Numbered from the stretch's first letter, positions 20,167 through 29,524 are shown. The stretch is DNA of 64,000 nt from Alloyangia pacifica (GCF_020524285.1 NZ_JAIVKX010000018.1:99815-163814); one strand, 5' to 3'. A program made the numbers and translations. The notes: generated by a model not told the origin, from the sequence alone.

Positions 20167-21153
20167 GTGACCCGACAGAGATTGACAGCTACCGCCATCG
20201 CCTTGATGGCCTCCACCGCTCTTGCCGGTCCGGCACTCGCGGCCGATACCGAATTGAAATTCGCCCATGTCTATCCCGATGGCAGCCTGTTCGATCAGGC
20301 CCTGGAGCGGGCCTCGGACGCGATCGAAGAATCCACCGAGGGACGTTACGCGCTGGCCATATTCCCGGCCTCGGCACTGGGCAACGAGGAGGCGCTGAAC
20401 GACGCGCTGTCTCTCGGCTCGATCGATCTCATCTACACCGGCGTTGCCTTCATGGCGCAGTCGGTTCCCGAGATCGCCATCTCGGACTACCCCTACGTCT
20501 ACCGCGACTTCGCTCACTGGGAAGGTTTCTGGCAGAGCGATCTTCTGAAGGGGCTGATGGAATCCTACACCGAGGTGACCGGCAACGCGTTCGTCACCAG
20601 CACCTACTACGGCCAGCGCCACGTCACGGCGAACAAGCCGATCCTAAAGCCTTCCGACATGGAAGGGCTGAAGATCCGCGTCGCCAATGCCCCGGCCTAC
20701 CTGATGTTCCCCGAGGCGACCGGAGCCAACCCGACGCCGATGGCCTTCTCCGAAGTCTACCTCGGGCTGCAGCAGGGTGCGGTCGACGCACAGGAGAACC
20801 CGCTGCCGACAATCCAGTCCTCGCAGTTCTACGAGGTCCAGAGCGACATCAGCCTGACCGGCCACATCACCGCGACGCTGGTGACGCTGATGTCGGGCTA
20901 CACTGCCGAGAAGCTCTCGGAAGAGGACCACGACGCGATCTTCACCGCGCTGCAGGAGGCCGCGGACTGGGCGACCGAAGAGACCCGCGCCAATGAGGCC
21001 AACCTGATTTCCTTCTTCGATGACGAGGGCGTCTCGGTCCACGAAGTCGACCGCCAGCCGTTCATCGACGCGGTGACCCCCTACCTGACGGATTACGACA
21101 ACGTGCCCTGGGACGAGGCGACCTTCACCGCGCTTCAGGCCATCGGGCGCTGA
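20167..21153 (+). CDS. TRAP transporter solute-binding protein (DctP family)
   Basis: A 328-residue periplasmic binding protein with a signal peptide (MTRQRLTATAIALMASTALA, cleavage near ALAAD). The DctP fold shows LKFAHVYPDGSLFDQAL, YALAIFPASALGNEEALNDAL, the carboxylate-binding Arg region EGLKIRVANAPAY, and EVYLGLQQGAVDAQENPL. The start codon is GTG 20167 behind a strong AGGGAGG. DctP proteins deliver an organic acid, usually a carboxylate or sugar acid, to the QM permease encoded next. The dehydratase and two dehydrogenases downstream suggest a sugar-acid ligand. Confidence 0.92.
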   Translation: MTRQRLTATAIALMASTALAGPALAADTELKFAHVYPDGSLFDQALERASDAIEESTEGRYALAIFPASALGNEEALNDALSLGSIDLIYTGVAFMAQSVPEIAISDYPYVYRDFAHWEGFWQSDLLKGLMESYTEVTGNAFVTSTYYGQRHVTANKPILKPSDMEGLKIRVANAPAYLMFPEATGANPTPMAFSEVYLGLQQGAVDAQENPLPTIQSSQFYEVQSDISLTGHITATLVTLMSGYTAEKLSEEDHDAIFTALQEAADWATEETRANEANLISFFDDEGVSVHEVDRQPFIDAVTPYLTDYDNVPWDEATFTALQAIGR

Positions 21154-21159
21154 ACCGCC

Positions 21160-21723
21160 ATGATCCAGCATCAAACTCACGCGAGCCATCAGGCTCGCGA
21201 CCCCCACGCCGTGCCCGAACCTGACGCGCTCGACGAGACCATCGTGCGAGAGGTGGACGCCGGGATGGAGGATGTCTCCGACGTCCGCTGGTGGGACTAC
21301 CCGGTTTTCGCCGTCTTCTGGGCGCTGATGGCCGTGGTCTTCCTGCAGTTCTTCTCGCGCTACGTGCTCAACTCGTCGATCGGCTGGACCGAGGAGATCG
21401 CCCGCTACCTGCTGATCGTGCTGACCTTCACCGGCTCGCTGATCTGCCTGCGCAAGCGTAGCCACATCCACCTCGAGATCGTGCTCGATCGGGTCTCCGA
21501 GAAGACCGCCCGCGTCCTGCGCCTGATCGGTGACCTTGTCAGCCTGGTGTTCTTCTGCGGGCTCGGCTGGACCGGCATCGCGCTGGCCGAGCGGATGAGC
21601 CGACAGCGGCTGATCAGCCTCGATCTGTCGCGCGGCGTCTTCTACTGGATCGTCACCGCCGCACTCGGCCTGGCCGCGGTGCTGGTGGCCTGGCAGATCC
21701 TGCGCAACCGGGGAGCGCGCTGA
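21160..21723 (+). CDS. TRAP transporter small permease (DctQ family)
   Basis: A 187-residue membrane protein with four predicted helices (YPVFAVFWALMAVVFLQFF, IARYLLIVLTFTGSLICL, LIGDLVSLVFFCGLGWTGI, FYWIVTAALGLAAVLVAW) and the DctQ signature IGWTEEIARYLL followed by LRKRSHIHLEI. The N-terminal 45 residues are a longer acidic cytoplasmic extension than usual. It lies between the binding protein and the large permease, with one base separating it from the next gene. Confidence 0.92.
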   Translation: MIQHQTHASHQARDPHAVPEPDALDETIVREVDAGMEDVSDVRWWDYPVFAVFWALMAVVFLQFFSRYVLNSSIGWTEEIARYLLIVLTFTGSLICLRKRSHIHLEIVLDRVSEKTARVLRLIGDLVSLVFFCGLGWTGIALAERMSRQRLISLDLSRGVFYWIVTAALGLAAVLVAWQILRNRGAR

Positions 21724-21724
21724 C

Positions 21725-23002
21725 ATGGCCCTGACTCTGATGTTCGCCGCGCTGGCCCTGCTGATTGCCATAGGTGCGCCGATCTCGATCGCGCTCGGCG
21801 CCTCCTCGCTGCTTTACATTCTGCTCGAGGGGCTGCCGTCGATCACCGCGCTCAACTACATGATCAACGGGGTGAACAGCTTTTCGCTGCTCGCGGTGCC
21901 CTTCTTCATCATGGCCGGCAACCTGATGAACTCGGGCGGCATCACCTCGCGCATTTTCGACTTTGCCCGCGCCGTCGCCGGCTGGGCCCCGGGCGGGCTC
22001 GGTCACGTCAACGTCGGCGCCAGCGTGATCTTCTCTGGGATGTCCGGCGCCGCCGTCGCCGACGCCGGGGGGCTCGGCAACATCGAGATCAAGGCCATGC
22101 GCGACGCCGGCTACGAGACCGATTTCGCCGTCGGCATCACCGCCGCCTCCTCGACCATCGGGCCGATCATCCCGCCCTCGCTGCCGCTGGTGCTCTACGG
22201 GGTCACCGCCTCGGTCTCGATTGGCGATCTTTTCCTCGCAGGGATCGTGCCGGGGCTGCTGATGGCGCTCTCGCTGGTGCTCATGGTCGCCTGGTACTCG
22301 CACCGGCGCCACTACCCGCGCGACCGCGCCTTCGATCCGCGCTATGTCTGGCACACCTTCCGCCGCGCCTTCCTGCCGCTCTGCACGCCCGCGATCATCA
22401 TCGGCGGCATCGGCACCGGGGTGTTCACCCCGACCGAAGCGGCGGTGGCGGCGGTGGCCTACGCGCTGGTGCTCGGACTTCTGGTCTACCGCACGCTGAC
22501 CCCGAAGGCGCTGATCCGCATCACCATGGACAGCCTCGAGACCACCGCCTCGATCATGATGATCGTGGCCGGCGCGGCGATCTTCGCCTGGATCCTCACC
22601 GCCAACCAGTCGGCACAGGCTGTCGCCGGTGCGGTGCTCGCTCTGACACAGAACCGCGAGCTGGTGCTACTGCTGATCATGCTGCTGGTGCTGGTGGTCG
22701 GCTGCTTCATGGAGACCATCGCCGCGATCACCATCCTGGTGCCGGTCTTGCTGCCGGTGGCGCAGACGGTGGGCATCGACCCGGTGCATCTTGGCATCAT
22801 CGTCGTGCTCAACCTGATGCTGGGCCTGCTGACGCCGCCCGTAGGCATGGTACTCTTCGTGCTGAGCCGCGTGTCGCAGGTGCCCTTCGAGCAATGCATG
22901 CGCGCCACGCTGCCCTTCCTCGTACCGCTGGTGATCGTGCTGTTCCTGCTCGCCTATTTCCCGCAGCTCAGCCTCTGGCTGCCCGACCTGCTGAACCCCT
23001 GA
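21725..23002 (+). CDS. TRAP transporter large permease (DctM family)
   Basis: A 425-residue inner-membrane carrier with about a dozen helices. Typical motifs are LLAVPFFIMAGNLMNSGGI, GGLGHVNVGASVIFSGMSGAAVAD, IGPIIPPSLPLVLYGV and LTPPVGMVLFVLSRVS near the C-terminus, where the sodium-coupled transport elements lie. It forms the transport complex with the DctQ-like subunit encoded immediately upstream and takes substrate from the DctP protein. Confidence 0.93.
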   Translation: MALTLMFAALALLIAIGAPISIALGASSLLYILLEGLPSITALNYMINGVNSFSLLAVPFFIMAGNLMNSGGITSRIFDFARAVAGWAPGGLGHVNVGASVIFSGMSGAAVADAGGLGNIEIKAMRDAGYETDFAVGITAASSTIGPIIPPSLPLVLYGVTASVSIGDLFLAGIVPGLLMALSLVLMVAWYSHRRHYPRDRAFDPRYVWHTFRRAFLPLCTPAIIIGGIGTGVFTPTEAAVAAVAYALVLGLLVYRTLTPKALIRITMDSLETTASIMMIVAGAAIFAWILTANQSAQAVAGAVLALTQNRELVLLLIMLLVLVVGCFMETIAAITILVPVLLPVAQTVGIDPVHLGIIVVLNLMLGLLTPPVGMVLFVLSRVSQVPFEQCMRATLPFLVPLVIVLFLLAYFPQLSLWLPDLLNP

Positions 23003-23016
23003 ACGTGGAAAGACCT

Positions 23017-24123
23017 ATGAAAATCACGTCTCTCAAGACCTTCATCCTGCACGTGCCCGTGACCCGCAACGGCGTCGCGGACAGCACACACACGCTCACC
23101 CACTGGGGCGCCCCGGGGGTCATCATCGAAACCGACGCGGGGATCACCGGCTATGGCTACACCGGCACCCATGCCCACCTGCCCTCGGACCGTCTGATCA
23201 CCCAGTGCATCGAGACGTGCTTCGACTGGATCGTCGGTCGCGATCCGCTGGAGACCACCGCCCTCTACCGCGAGATGGAACGTTTTCCGCCGGTGCAATG
23301 GGTCGGGCGCGGCGGCATTTCGCATCTCGCCATCGGCGCGATCGACGTGGCGCTCTGGGACATCAAGGCCAAGGCCGCGGAGCAGACGCTGTGGCAGAGC
23401 ATGGGCGGCACTGAGCGCCCGATCCTCGCCTACAACACCGACGGCGGCTGGCTGAACTGGCCTCTCGAGACGCTGGTCTCGGACTGCAAGCGGCTGGTCG
23501 AGGAAGAGGGTTATCTCGGCGTGAAGATCAAGGTCGGCTCGCCCAATCTCGCCACCGACATCGAGCGGCTCGAGGCGGTGCGCAAGGCGATCGGCAACAA
23601 GGTCACGCTGGCGGTCGACGCCAACGGCCGCATGGACCTTCCTACCGCCATCCGCTTCGGACGGCACCTCGCCGACTGCGACGTCATGTGGTTCGAAGAG
23701 CCGCTCTGGTACGACGACGTCATCAGCCACAAGCGGCTGGCCGAGACCATCCAGACCCCGATCGCGCTCGGCGAGCAGCTTTACCTCGCGCATAATTTCC
23801 AGACCTTCTTCGACGCCGGGGCGCTGCATTACGCGCAGCCCGACGTGGCGCGGCTCGGCGGCGTCACGCCGTGGATCCAGGTGGCTGACATGGCCATGGC
23901 ACGCGGCTTGCCGGTGGTCAGCCATGTCGGCGACATGGGCCAGATGCACATCCACACCGCCATCGGTCACCCGTCGAGCGATATGCTCGAGTACATCCCC
24001 TGGCTGCGCGAGTGCTTCACCGAGCCGGTCAGCGTCACCGACGGCTGGTACGACGTCCCGCGCGAGCCGGGCGCCGGCACCACGCTGCGCGCGGACGCCT
24101 TCGAACGTTTCGGTGTGGCATGA
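23017..24123 (+). CDS. Enolase-superfamily (mandelate racemase/MLE-like) acid-sugar dehydratase
   Basis: A 368-residue member of the enolase superfamily. The N-terminal capping domain (MKITSLKTFILHVPVTR) is followed by the barrel with a KxK base pair (GVKIKVG, Lys170 and Lys172), metal ligands in VDANGRMD (Asp201), FEEPL (Glu227) and GEQLYL (Glu253), and the His/Asp region VSHVGDMGQMH near residue 303. This is the mandelate racemase subgroup pattern; many members dehydrate sugar acids such as talarate, galactarate or rhamnonate. Start ATG 23017 follows GTGGAAAG. The TRAP transporter before it and dehydrogenases after it support a catabolic role. The exact substrate is unknown. Confidence 0.85.
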   Translation: MKITSLKTFILHVPVTRNGVADSTHTLTHWGAPGVIIETDAGITGYGYTGTHAHLPSDRLITQCIETCFDWIVGRDPLETTALYREMERFPPVQWVGRGGISHLAIGAIDVALWDIKAKAAEQTLWQSMGGTERPILAYNTDGGWLNWPLETLVSDCKRLVEEEGYLGVKIKVGSPNLATDIERLEAVRKAIGNKVTLAVDANGRMDLPTAIRFGRHLADCDVMWFEEPLWYDDVISHKRLAETIQTPIALGEQLYLAHNFQTFFDAGALHYAQPDVARLGGVTPWIQVADMAMARGLPVVSHVGDMGQMHIHTAIGHPSSDMLEYIPWLRECFTEPVSVTDGWYDVPREPGAGTTLRADAFERFGVA

Positions 24124-25175
24124 GCGGCGCCGGGATGATGAAGGTCGTGCAGATCGACGCGCCCGCCTCGATCTCTCTGGTCGAGCGCCCCAAGCCCGCG
24201 CCCGCCGCCGGCGAGGTCCGGCTGGCGCTCACCCACGTGGGTTACTGCGGCTCGGACCTCAGCAGCTTCCAGGGCCGCAACCCTATGGTCAGCTTCCCCC
24301 GGGTGCCAGGCCACGAGATCGCCGCACTAGTGGATGCGCTGGGTGAGGGGGTCGAGGGACTGAGCCCCGGCCAACCCTGCACCGTGCTCCCCTACTTCAA
24401 TTGCGGCACCTGTATCGCCTGCCGCAAGGGCCGGCCCAACGCCTGCCGCAACAACCAGACGATGGGCGTGCAGCGAGAGGGCGCGATGGCCTCCTACGCC
24501 TGCGTGCCGGCCGCCCATGTGATCCCCGTCGACGGCTTCGCGCAGCGCGATCTGGCGCTTATCGAGCCAATCGCGGTGGGTTTTCACGCGGTCGAACGTT
24601 CCGGCCTCGATGCCGATGACACGGTCGCGGTGCTCGGAGTCGGGATGATCGGCCTCGGCGTGCTCCTGGGCGCAGTGGCGCGCGGCGCACGGGTGATCGC
24701 CGTGGATGTGGCCGATGCCAAGCTCGACCTCGCCCGCCGCCTCGGCGCGGCCGAGACGGTCAACGGCGCCGCTGAAGACACCGTCCAGCGCCTCGCCGAG
24801 CTGACTGGTGGCGATGGGCCGACGGTGATCATCGAGGCCGCAGGCGCGGCCGCCACCTTTCGCCAGGCGGTCGATGCGGTCTCCTCCTGCGGGCGCGTGG
24901 TCTATGTTGGCTACACGAAGACCGAGGTCTCCTATGAGACCCGGCTGTTCCCGATGAAGGAGATCGAGATCTTCGGCTCGCGCGGCGCGACCCGCGACGA
25001 TTTCCGGCGCGTCGTCGATTTCCTGCGCGCCCGGCCCGGCATCGGCGATCTCATCGTCAGCAGCATGCCGGGGATCGCACAGGCGACCGTGGCGATGCTG
25101 GCCTGGGCCGCAGATCCAGGCGCGGTCACAAAAATCGTTGTCGAAATGGACACAGCCGCAACGGAGACCGCCTGA
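24120..25175 (+). CDS. Zinc-dependent medium-chain alcohol/polyol dehydrogenase
   Basis: A 351-residue medium-chain dehydrogenase. The catalytic zinc region is visible as VGYCGSDLSSF and PGHEIAALVD. The structural zinc cysteines are in NCGTCIACRKGRPNACRN, and the NAD(P)-binding Rossmann motif is VAVLGVGMIGLG. It resembles sorbitol, threonine or galactonate-pathway dehydrogenases. Its ATG at 24120 overlaps the stop of the dehydratase gene (ATGA), so the two are translationally coupled; ATG 24135 is an alternative start. It probably oxidises a hydroxy-acid or polyol intermediate of the same pathway. Confidence 0.88.
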   Translation: MSGAGMMKVVQIDAPASISLVERPKPAPAAGEVRLALTHVGYCGSDLSSFQGRNPMVSFPRVPGHEIAALVDALGEGVEGLSPGQPCTVLPYFNCGTCIACRKGRPNACRNNQTMGVQREGAMASYACVPAAHVIPVDGFAQRDLALIEPIAVGFHAVERSGLDADDTVAVLGVGMIGLGVLLGAVARGARVIAVDVADAKLDLARRLGAAETVNGAAEDTVQRLAELTGGDGPTVIIEAAGAAATFRQAVDAVSSCGRVVYVGYTKTEVSYETRLFPMKEIEIFGSRGATRDDFRRVVDFLRARPGIGDLIVSSMPGIAQATVAMLAWAADPGAVTKIVVEMDTAATETA

Positions 25176-25942
25176 TGCCGCTCGATCTCTCCGCCTACTC
25201 CCTCGAGGGACACCGCGTTCTGCTCACCGGCGGCAGCGGGGGCATCGGGATGGGGGTGGCGCGCTGCCTCATTGCCACCGGGGCCGAGGTCATCCTTTCG
25301 GGCACCCGGGCCGAGAAACTTGCCGCGGCACGGGCCGCACTGGGGGGCGATGTCGGGACGGTGGTGCATGACGTCACCCGGCTTGGCGAGGCCGAGGCGC
25401 TTGCGATGCGGGTCGAGGCAGACTTCGGCCCGGTGAGCGCGCTGATCAACAACGCCGGCAACACCGTCAAGAAGCCAATCGCCGAGATGAGCGACGCGGA
25501 TTTTTCCTCGGTGATGGAAACGCATGTGGCAGGAGCCTTCGCCCTGAGCCGGGCGTTCCTGCCGCAGATCGCAGCCTCGGGCAAGGGCTCGATCCTCTTC
25601 ACCGCCTCGATGGCCTCCTACCTCGGCATCCCGCATGTGATCGGCTATTCCGCTGCCAAGACCGCGCTGCTCGGCATGGTGCGTGCGATGGCGACCGAAC
25701 TTGCACCAGAAGGCGTGCGGGTCAATGGCGTGGCGCCGGGCTGGATCGGCACCGACATGGTGCGCAAGAACACGGCCACCGATCCCGAACGTCTGGCAAA
25801 GATCATGGGACGGATCCCGATGAATCGCTTCGGCGAGCCTGAGGACATCGGCATGGCCATGACCTTCTTGCTCTCCCAGGCCGCGAAATACGTCACCGGC
25901 CAAGTGCTTGCGGTCGACGGCGGCGCGCAGTCGGGCTTCTAA
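25175..25942 (+). CDS. Short-chain dehydrogenase/reductase (SDR)
   Basis: A 255-residue classical SDR with the cofactor motif LLTGGSGGIGMGV, the NNAG motif (ALINNAGNT), the catalytic Ser in FTASMASYLG and Tyr/Lys in YSAAKTALL, and the common C-terminal VTGQVLAVDGG. Its start overlaps the stop of the zinc dehydrogenase (TGATG). It is the last gene of the TRAP/sugar-acid operon. It probably oxidises or reduces a keto or hydroxy acid intermediate; gluconate 5-dehydrogenase-like enzymes are the nearest general type. Confidence 0.9.
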   Translation: MPLDLSAYSLEGHRVLLTGGSGGIGMGVARCLIATGAEVILSGTRAEKLAAARAALGGDVGTVVHDVTRLGEAEALAMRVEADFGPVSALINNAGNTVKKPIAEMSDADFSSVMETHVAGAFALSRAFLPQIAASGKGSILFTASMASYLGIPHVIGYSAAKTALLGMVRAMATELAPEGVRVNGVAPGWIGTDMVRKNTATDPERLAKIMGRIPMNRFGEPEDIGMAMTFLLSQAAKYVTGQVLAVDGGAQSGF

Positions 25943-26253
25943 CGGGCGGGTCCGGCGAGGATCTTGGCGCCGCTCCCGTGCGCCAAGAAATTCTCTTCAG
26001 TCGCAGCGAAGCACGCTCGATCCCGCCCGGCCCGGCAGCTGGGCGGGCCGGGCGTGGCCAACGATTTCGTAATAGACACAGCCCTCCGCACCATTCGTGG
26101 TCCACTCCTTCGATTTCGCCTTCGATGGGTTTCGTGTCGGATCAGTTGATGAAGATGTCGTACAGACCGGGCATCACCGCGAGAATGAGCGCAAAGAGCA
26201 GGATACTGGTAAGGCGGTGGTGCAACCATCCCGTAGATGCAATGTGTCCGGCG
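25943..26253. other. 311-bp intergenic region with a perfect 11-bp hairpin and a possible short hydrophobic peptide
   Basis: CGCCCGGCCCG (26024-26034) and CGGGCCGGGCG (26044-26054) form a perfect stem, a likely end for the SDR operon although no T-run follows. On the minus strand, bases 26225-26142 could encode a 27-residue hydrophobic peptide starting with TTG (ILLFALILAVMPGLYDIFIN at its end), placed just after the esterase gene. It may be the scrap of a membrane protein or a real small protein; there is no good ribosome-binding site. Nothing else is seen. Confidence 0.4.
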
Positions 26254-27123
26254 TCAGCGCAGCGCGAAGACTGCATGAAGGGCGCGGTTCACCGCGACCG
26301 GGAGCACGGACATGTGGGTTTCGTCTGCGTATTCTTCAAAGTGCGCGGTGATCTCGGGAAACCCTGCGAGCGCCTCGCGCATGTCTCTGGCCGCATCGAG
26401 GGTTCGTTGCCGGAGCAATCTCTCGCGGCGCTTCTCGGCGTCTTCGGCGCGGATCTGGAAGGGAGCGAGCCGTGACCCCTCCCATTCGCCTGCCGAGAGG
26501 TGGACACTGAGCCGTCGTCCGGCGGGCGCAAAGGTCTCCAGATGGCGGAGCAGGAAGCTGTCTTCCCAGGTGATCGAAGGGCTCGCCGCGATCCAGTGAC
26601 TGAAGGCGTCTGGCCGCGTGAACATCAGCCAAAGCGCGAAGAGCCCGCCAAAGGAGTGTCCGAACAGGCCGTGGCGTTCCGGATCGAGGGTCACCTTCGT
26701 GGCGAGGAAGTCGCGCAGGTCCTTGAGAAGAAAGCGCGCCATTTCCGCGCCGCCGCCGGTTCTGACCTCGGGCGTGCCCGGCCAGAAGGGCGGATAGCTC
26801 GCGCCCGGCGGGGTACCGAGATCCCAGCTACGCCGGAGCGGATCGAAGGCCGCGTCGGTCGGATAGCCAACCGCGATGAGAACTCCCGGCCCGAGGTTCG
26901 TTCCCGACGGATAGGCCGATTGTGCGCGCATCGCATCAACTGCCGTCGCGATGACGGCGTTGCCATCGGTCATCGTGAGCGCGGGCCAGCCCTCGTCCGG
27001 AGCCTCGCCGGGAGGGATCCACAGGAAGACCCTGCGTACGGCCCCGGTCTCGCTGTCCTGCAGATCGTACCAGCGGGCGCCACCGATCAGGGCCGGTCCT
27101 TCGACGATCATTGCACGGCTCAT
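26254..27123 (-). CDS. Alpha/beta-hydrolase esterase, siderophore-esterase (Fes/IroE/BesA) type
   Basis: A 289-residue esterase of the esterase-D-like group. The nucleophile elbow is GHSFGG. The acid/base residues are likely in LSAGEWEG and at the terminal DETHMS, and FLWIPPGEAPDEGWPALTMTDGN near residue 35 is typical of enzymes that hydrolyse ferric trilactone siderophores. There is no signal peptide, so it acts in the cytoplasm. It diverges from the TonB siderophore receptor gene at 27362. Release of iron by hydrolysing the imported ferric siderophore is inferred from family and neighbours. Confidence 0.8.
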   Translation of the reverse strand: MSRAMIVEGPALIGGARWYDLQDSETGAVRRVFLWIPPGEAPDEGWPALTMTDGNAVIATAVDAMRAQSAYPSGTNLGPGVLIAVGYPTDAAFDPLRRSWDLGTPPGASYPPFWPGTPEVRTGGGAEMARFLLKDLRDFLATKVTLDPERHGLFGHSFGGLFALWLMFTRPDAFSHWIAASPSITWEDSFLLRHLETFAPAGRRLSVHLSAGEWEGSRLAPFQIRAEDAEKRRERLLRQRTLDAARDMREALAGFPEITAHFEEYADETHMSVLPVAVNRALHAVFALR

Positions 27124-27248
27124 CGTGATGCGCCACCGGTGTCATGCCCGCGGCGACTATCGCACAAGCAGCGTTGATTGCGTTTTAGGGGCATAGGGGC
27201 AAATTCCCTTCGGTTTCTGCCGGAAAACCCTTCCTCTCCGACATTTAA

Positions 27249-27265
27249 CTGAGTAATATACTAAG
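27249..27265. promoter_or_regulatory. Candidate operator between esterase and TonB receptor
   Basis: CTGAGTAATATACTAAG is a 17-base imperfect palindrome (six of eight positions pair) in the AT-rich part of the divergent gap. An iron-responsive regulator would be expected to act here. The assignment is positional only. Confidence 0.35.
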
Positions 27266-27361
27266 AAATTGCCACGCCAAGGCCCTTCCTGCGCAAGAAC
27301 TTGCCGGAGACCGTTCCTCAGCCAGCCCGACCGTACACTCAAGACCTACAGGTACCGCTGG

Positions 27362-29482
27362 ATGACCCCCTCCCTCCCCGACCATACCCGCGCAGCCGCG
27401 CTCCGCGCTTTGCCTCGCAAGACTGCCCGGCTGCTCTTGCTGGCCAGCACCGCGTTGATGGTTCCGATGGCCGCCGTCGCGCAGGACAGCGACACCCCCT
27501 TCGAGCTGCGCCCGATCCAGCTCGGGGTGGCCGATGATGACGCGACGACCACGGTTGCGCAGCAGACCACGGCAAGCACCAAGACGACCACCGACATTCT
27601 CGACACGCCGGCCTCGGTCTCGGTGGTCACCTCGGCCGAGATCGCCAAGCGCGGCGCGCAGAACCTCGAGCAGGTGATCGGTTATACCGCCGGCGTGTCG
27701 GTGAACGAGTGGGGCGGGGACGACCGCTACGACGGCTTCCGTATCCGCGGTTTCGACCTGACGGCGCTCGGCCTGCTCTACCGTGACGGGTTGCCCCAGC
27801 GTGGCGCCGGCTGGACCTATGCGCGGCGCGAGCCTTATGGGATGGAGCGGGTCGAGGTGCTCAAGGGCGCCAATTCCTCGCTCTTCGGGCTCAGCGCGCC
27901 TGGAGGGCTCGTCAACGCCGTCTCCAAGACCCCCAAGAGCTACCGCTTTGGCGAGGTCTACAGCACCCTCGGCGCGGATCATGCGGAGCTTGGTTTCGAC
28001 TTTGGCGACCGGCTCACCGAGGACAGCACCCTATCCTACCGGCTGACCGGGAAATGGCAGGACAGCGAATACTCCTACGACGAGTCCAACGACGACCGCA
28101 CCTACCTGCAAGGCGGGCTGACCTGGCGCCCGACAGAGGCCACCACGCTCACCTTCCTGGCCGAGTACAACAAGCGCGACGGCGTCCCGGGCAACGGCAT
28201 CCCCTCGGGCTACGGCATCGACCGCGACACCTTCCTCGGCGAGCCGGAGTTCAACGAGATGAACTCGGTCGAGCGCAGCGTGGCGCTGCAGTTCAGCCAT
28301 GACTTCGGCGGCGGTCTCAGCCTGCGGTCCAACGCGCGCTACAGCCTCTTCGATCTCGACTACGAACAGGTCTACGGCGCCAGCCCCACCGATCCCGACG
28401 CCGCGCGATCGGCCTTCGCCGTCTACAGCGACAGCGAGCAATTCGCGATGGACACCTCGCTCCAGTACGAGACCCTGCTGGGCGGCGCGCAGAGCCGGAC
28501 GCTGCTCGGCGTCGAGTACAGCCACATCACCGTCGACGAGGACGATTTCTACGGCACCGTCGACGGCATCGATGTGAACGATCCAGACTATTGCGACAGC
28601 GCCTGCACCATATCGCTCACCCCCTATTACGACTGGACGCCCGAGCAGACCAACAAGGCGCTCTACCTGCAGGAAGAGCTGACCTGGGGCCAATGGATCG
28701 CCACCGCCGGCCTGCGCAAGGACTGGATCGACTTCGACGTCGAGGACCACCTCGCCGGCACCACCACCGAGGAAAGCTACGAGCACGTCTCGGGCCGCTT
28801 CGGCCTGACCTACAAGGTCACGCCCGAGCTGGCGGTCTACGGCAACTACTCCGAGAGCTTCTCGCAGGATATCTGGGGCCTCGGCAGCGAGCCGACCGAG
28901 GGCACCCAATACGAGGTTGGGGTGAAGTACCGACCCGAGGGCACCAACGCGCTCTTCACCGCTGCGCTCTTCGACCTGACCCAGACCAACGTGTCGACCG
29001 CCGTGAGCCCGACCGAGTACCGGCAGATCGGCGAGATCGGCGTGCGCGGTCTCGAGCTTGAGGCCAAGCTGGACGTCACCGAACGCTTCGGGCTGCTCGC
29101 CTCCTATTCCTACTGGGATGCCGAGATCCGCGAGGACGGGATTGTCGGCAACGAGGGCAACCGCCCTGCCCGCACGCCCAAGCATCTCGCCTCGATCTGG
29201 GCGGATTACACCATTGCGGGCGCCGGCGCGCGCGGCGACATCGATCTCGGGGCCGGCGTCCGCTACGTCGGCAGCACCTGGGGCGACGATGCCAACACCG
29301 TCGAGAACGACGCCTACACCCTCATCGATGCCTCTGTCGGCTACGCGCTGACCGAGGATCTGGACCTCAACCTCAACGTCAGCAACCTCTTCGACGAGGA
29401 CTACGTGACGACCACCTACTACGGCACCGACTATTACGGCGACGGCCGCACGGTGACCGCGACGCTGAAATACAGCTGGTGA
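27362..29482 (+). CDS. TonB-dependent ferric-siderophore receptor (FhuA/FpvA class)
   Basis: A 706-residue outer-membrane receptor. A long signal peptide (hydrophobic core LLLLASTALMVPMAAVAQ) is followed by the plug: TTDILDTPASVSVVTSAEIAK, YDGFRIRGFD, RVEVLKGANSSLFGLSAPGG and GLVNAVSKTP, all typical of siderophore receptors. The barrel ends in RTVTATLKYSW with the terminal aromatic residue. No N-terminal signalling extension is present, so it is not a transducer. ATG 27362 was chosen as the start next to the signal sequence. With the divergent esterase and the downstream binding protein it makes a second siderophore locus; no permease or ATPase is adjacent, so it may share the 2821-6668 system or one elsewhere. 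Confidence 0.92.
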   Translation: MTPSLPDHTRAAALRALPRKTARLLLLASTALMVPMAAVAQDSDTPFELRPIQLGVADDDATTTVAQQTTASTKTTTDILDTPASVSVVTSAEIAKRGAQNLEQVIGYTAGVSVNEWGGDDRYDGFRIRGFDLTALGLLYRDGLPQRGAGWTYARREPYGMERVEVLKGANSSLFGLSAPGGLVNAVSKTPKSYRFGEVYSTLGADHAELGFDFGDRLTEDSTLSYRLTGKWQDSEYSYDESNDDRTYLQGGLTWRPTEATTLTFLAEYNKRDGVPGNGIPSGYGIDRDTFLGEPEFNEMNSVERSVALQFSHDFGGGLSLRSNARYSLFDLDYEQVYGASPTDPDAARSAFAVYSDSEQFAMDTSLQYETLLGGAQSRTLLGVEYSHITVDEDDFYGTVDGIDVNDPDYCDSACTISLTPYYDWTPEQTNKALYLQEELTWGQWIATAGLRKDWIDFDVEDHLAGTTTEESYEHVSGRFGLTYKVTPELAVYGNYSESFSQDIWGLGSEPTEGTQYEVGVKYRPEGTNALFTAALFDLTQTNVSTAVSPTEYRQIGEIGVRGLELEAKLDVTERFGLLASYSYWDAEIREDGIVGNEGNRPARTPKHLASIWADYTIAGAGARGDIDLGAGVRYVGSTWGDDANTVENDAYTLIDASVGYALTEDLDLNLNVSNLFDEDYVTTTYYGTDYYGDGRTVTATLKYSW

Positions 29483-29488
29483 GCGATG

Positions 29489-29524
29489 GCGCCGGGCCGC
29501 CCTGAACATTGGGCGGCCCGGCGC
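29489..29524. other. Perfect 14-bp stem-loop between receptor and binding-protein genes
   Basis: GCGCCGGGCCGCCC and GGGCGGCCCGGCGC flank an eight-base loop, starting six bases after the receptor stop and ending 26 bases before the next start. No T-run is present. It may protect the receptor transcript or partially terminate, lowering binding-protein expression. Confidence 0.6.

Noticed and set aside
23017..25942. Naming the TRAP-linked genes as a specific galactarate, rhamnonate or mannonate pathway
   Set aside because: The enolase-superfamily protein has a KxK motif shared by several dehydratases and the two dehydrogenases are generic; no aldolase or kinase is present to fix the substrate.
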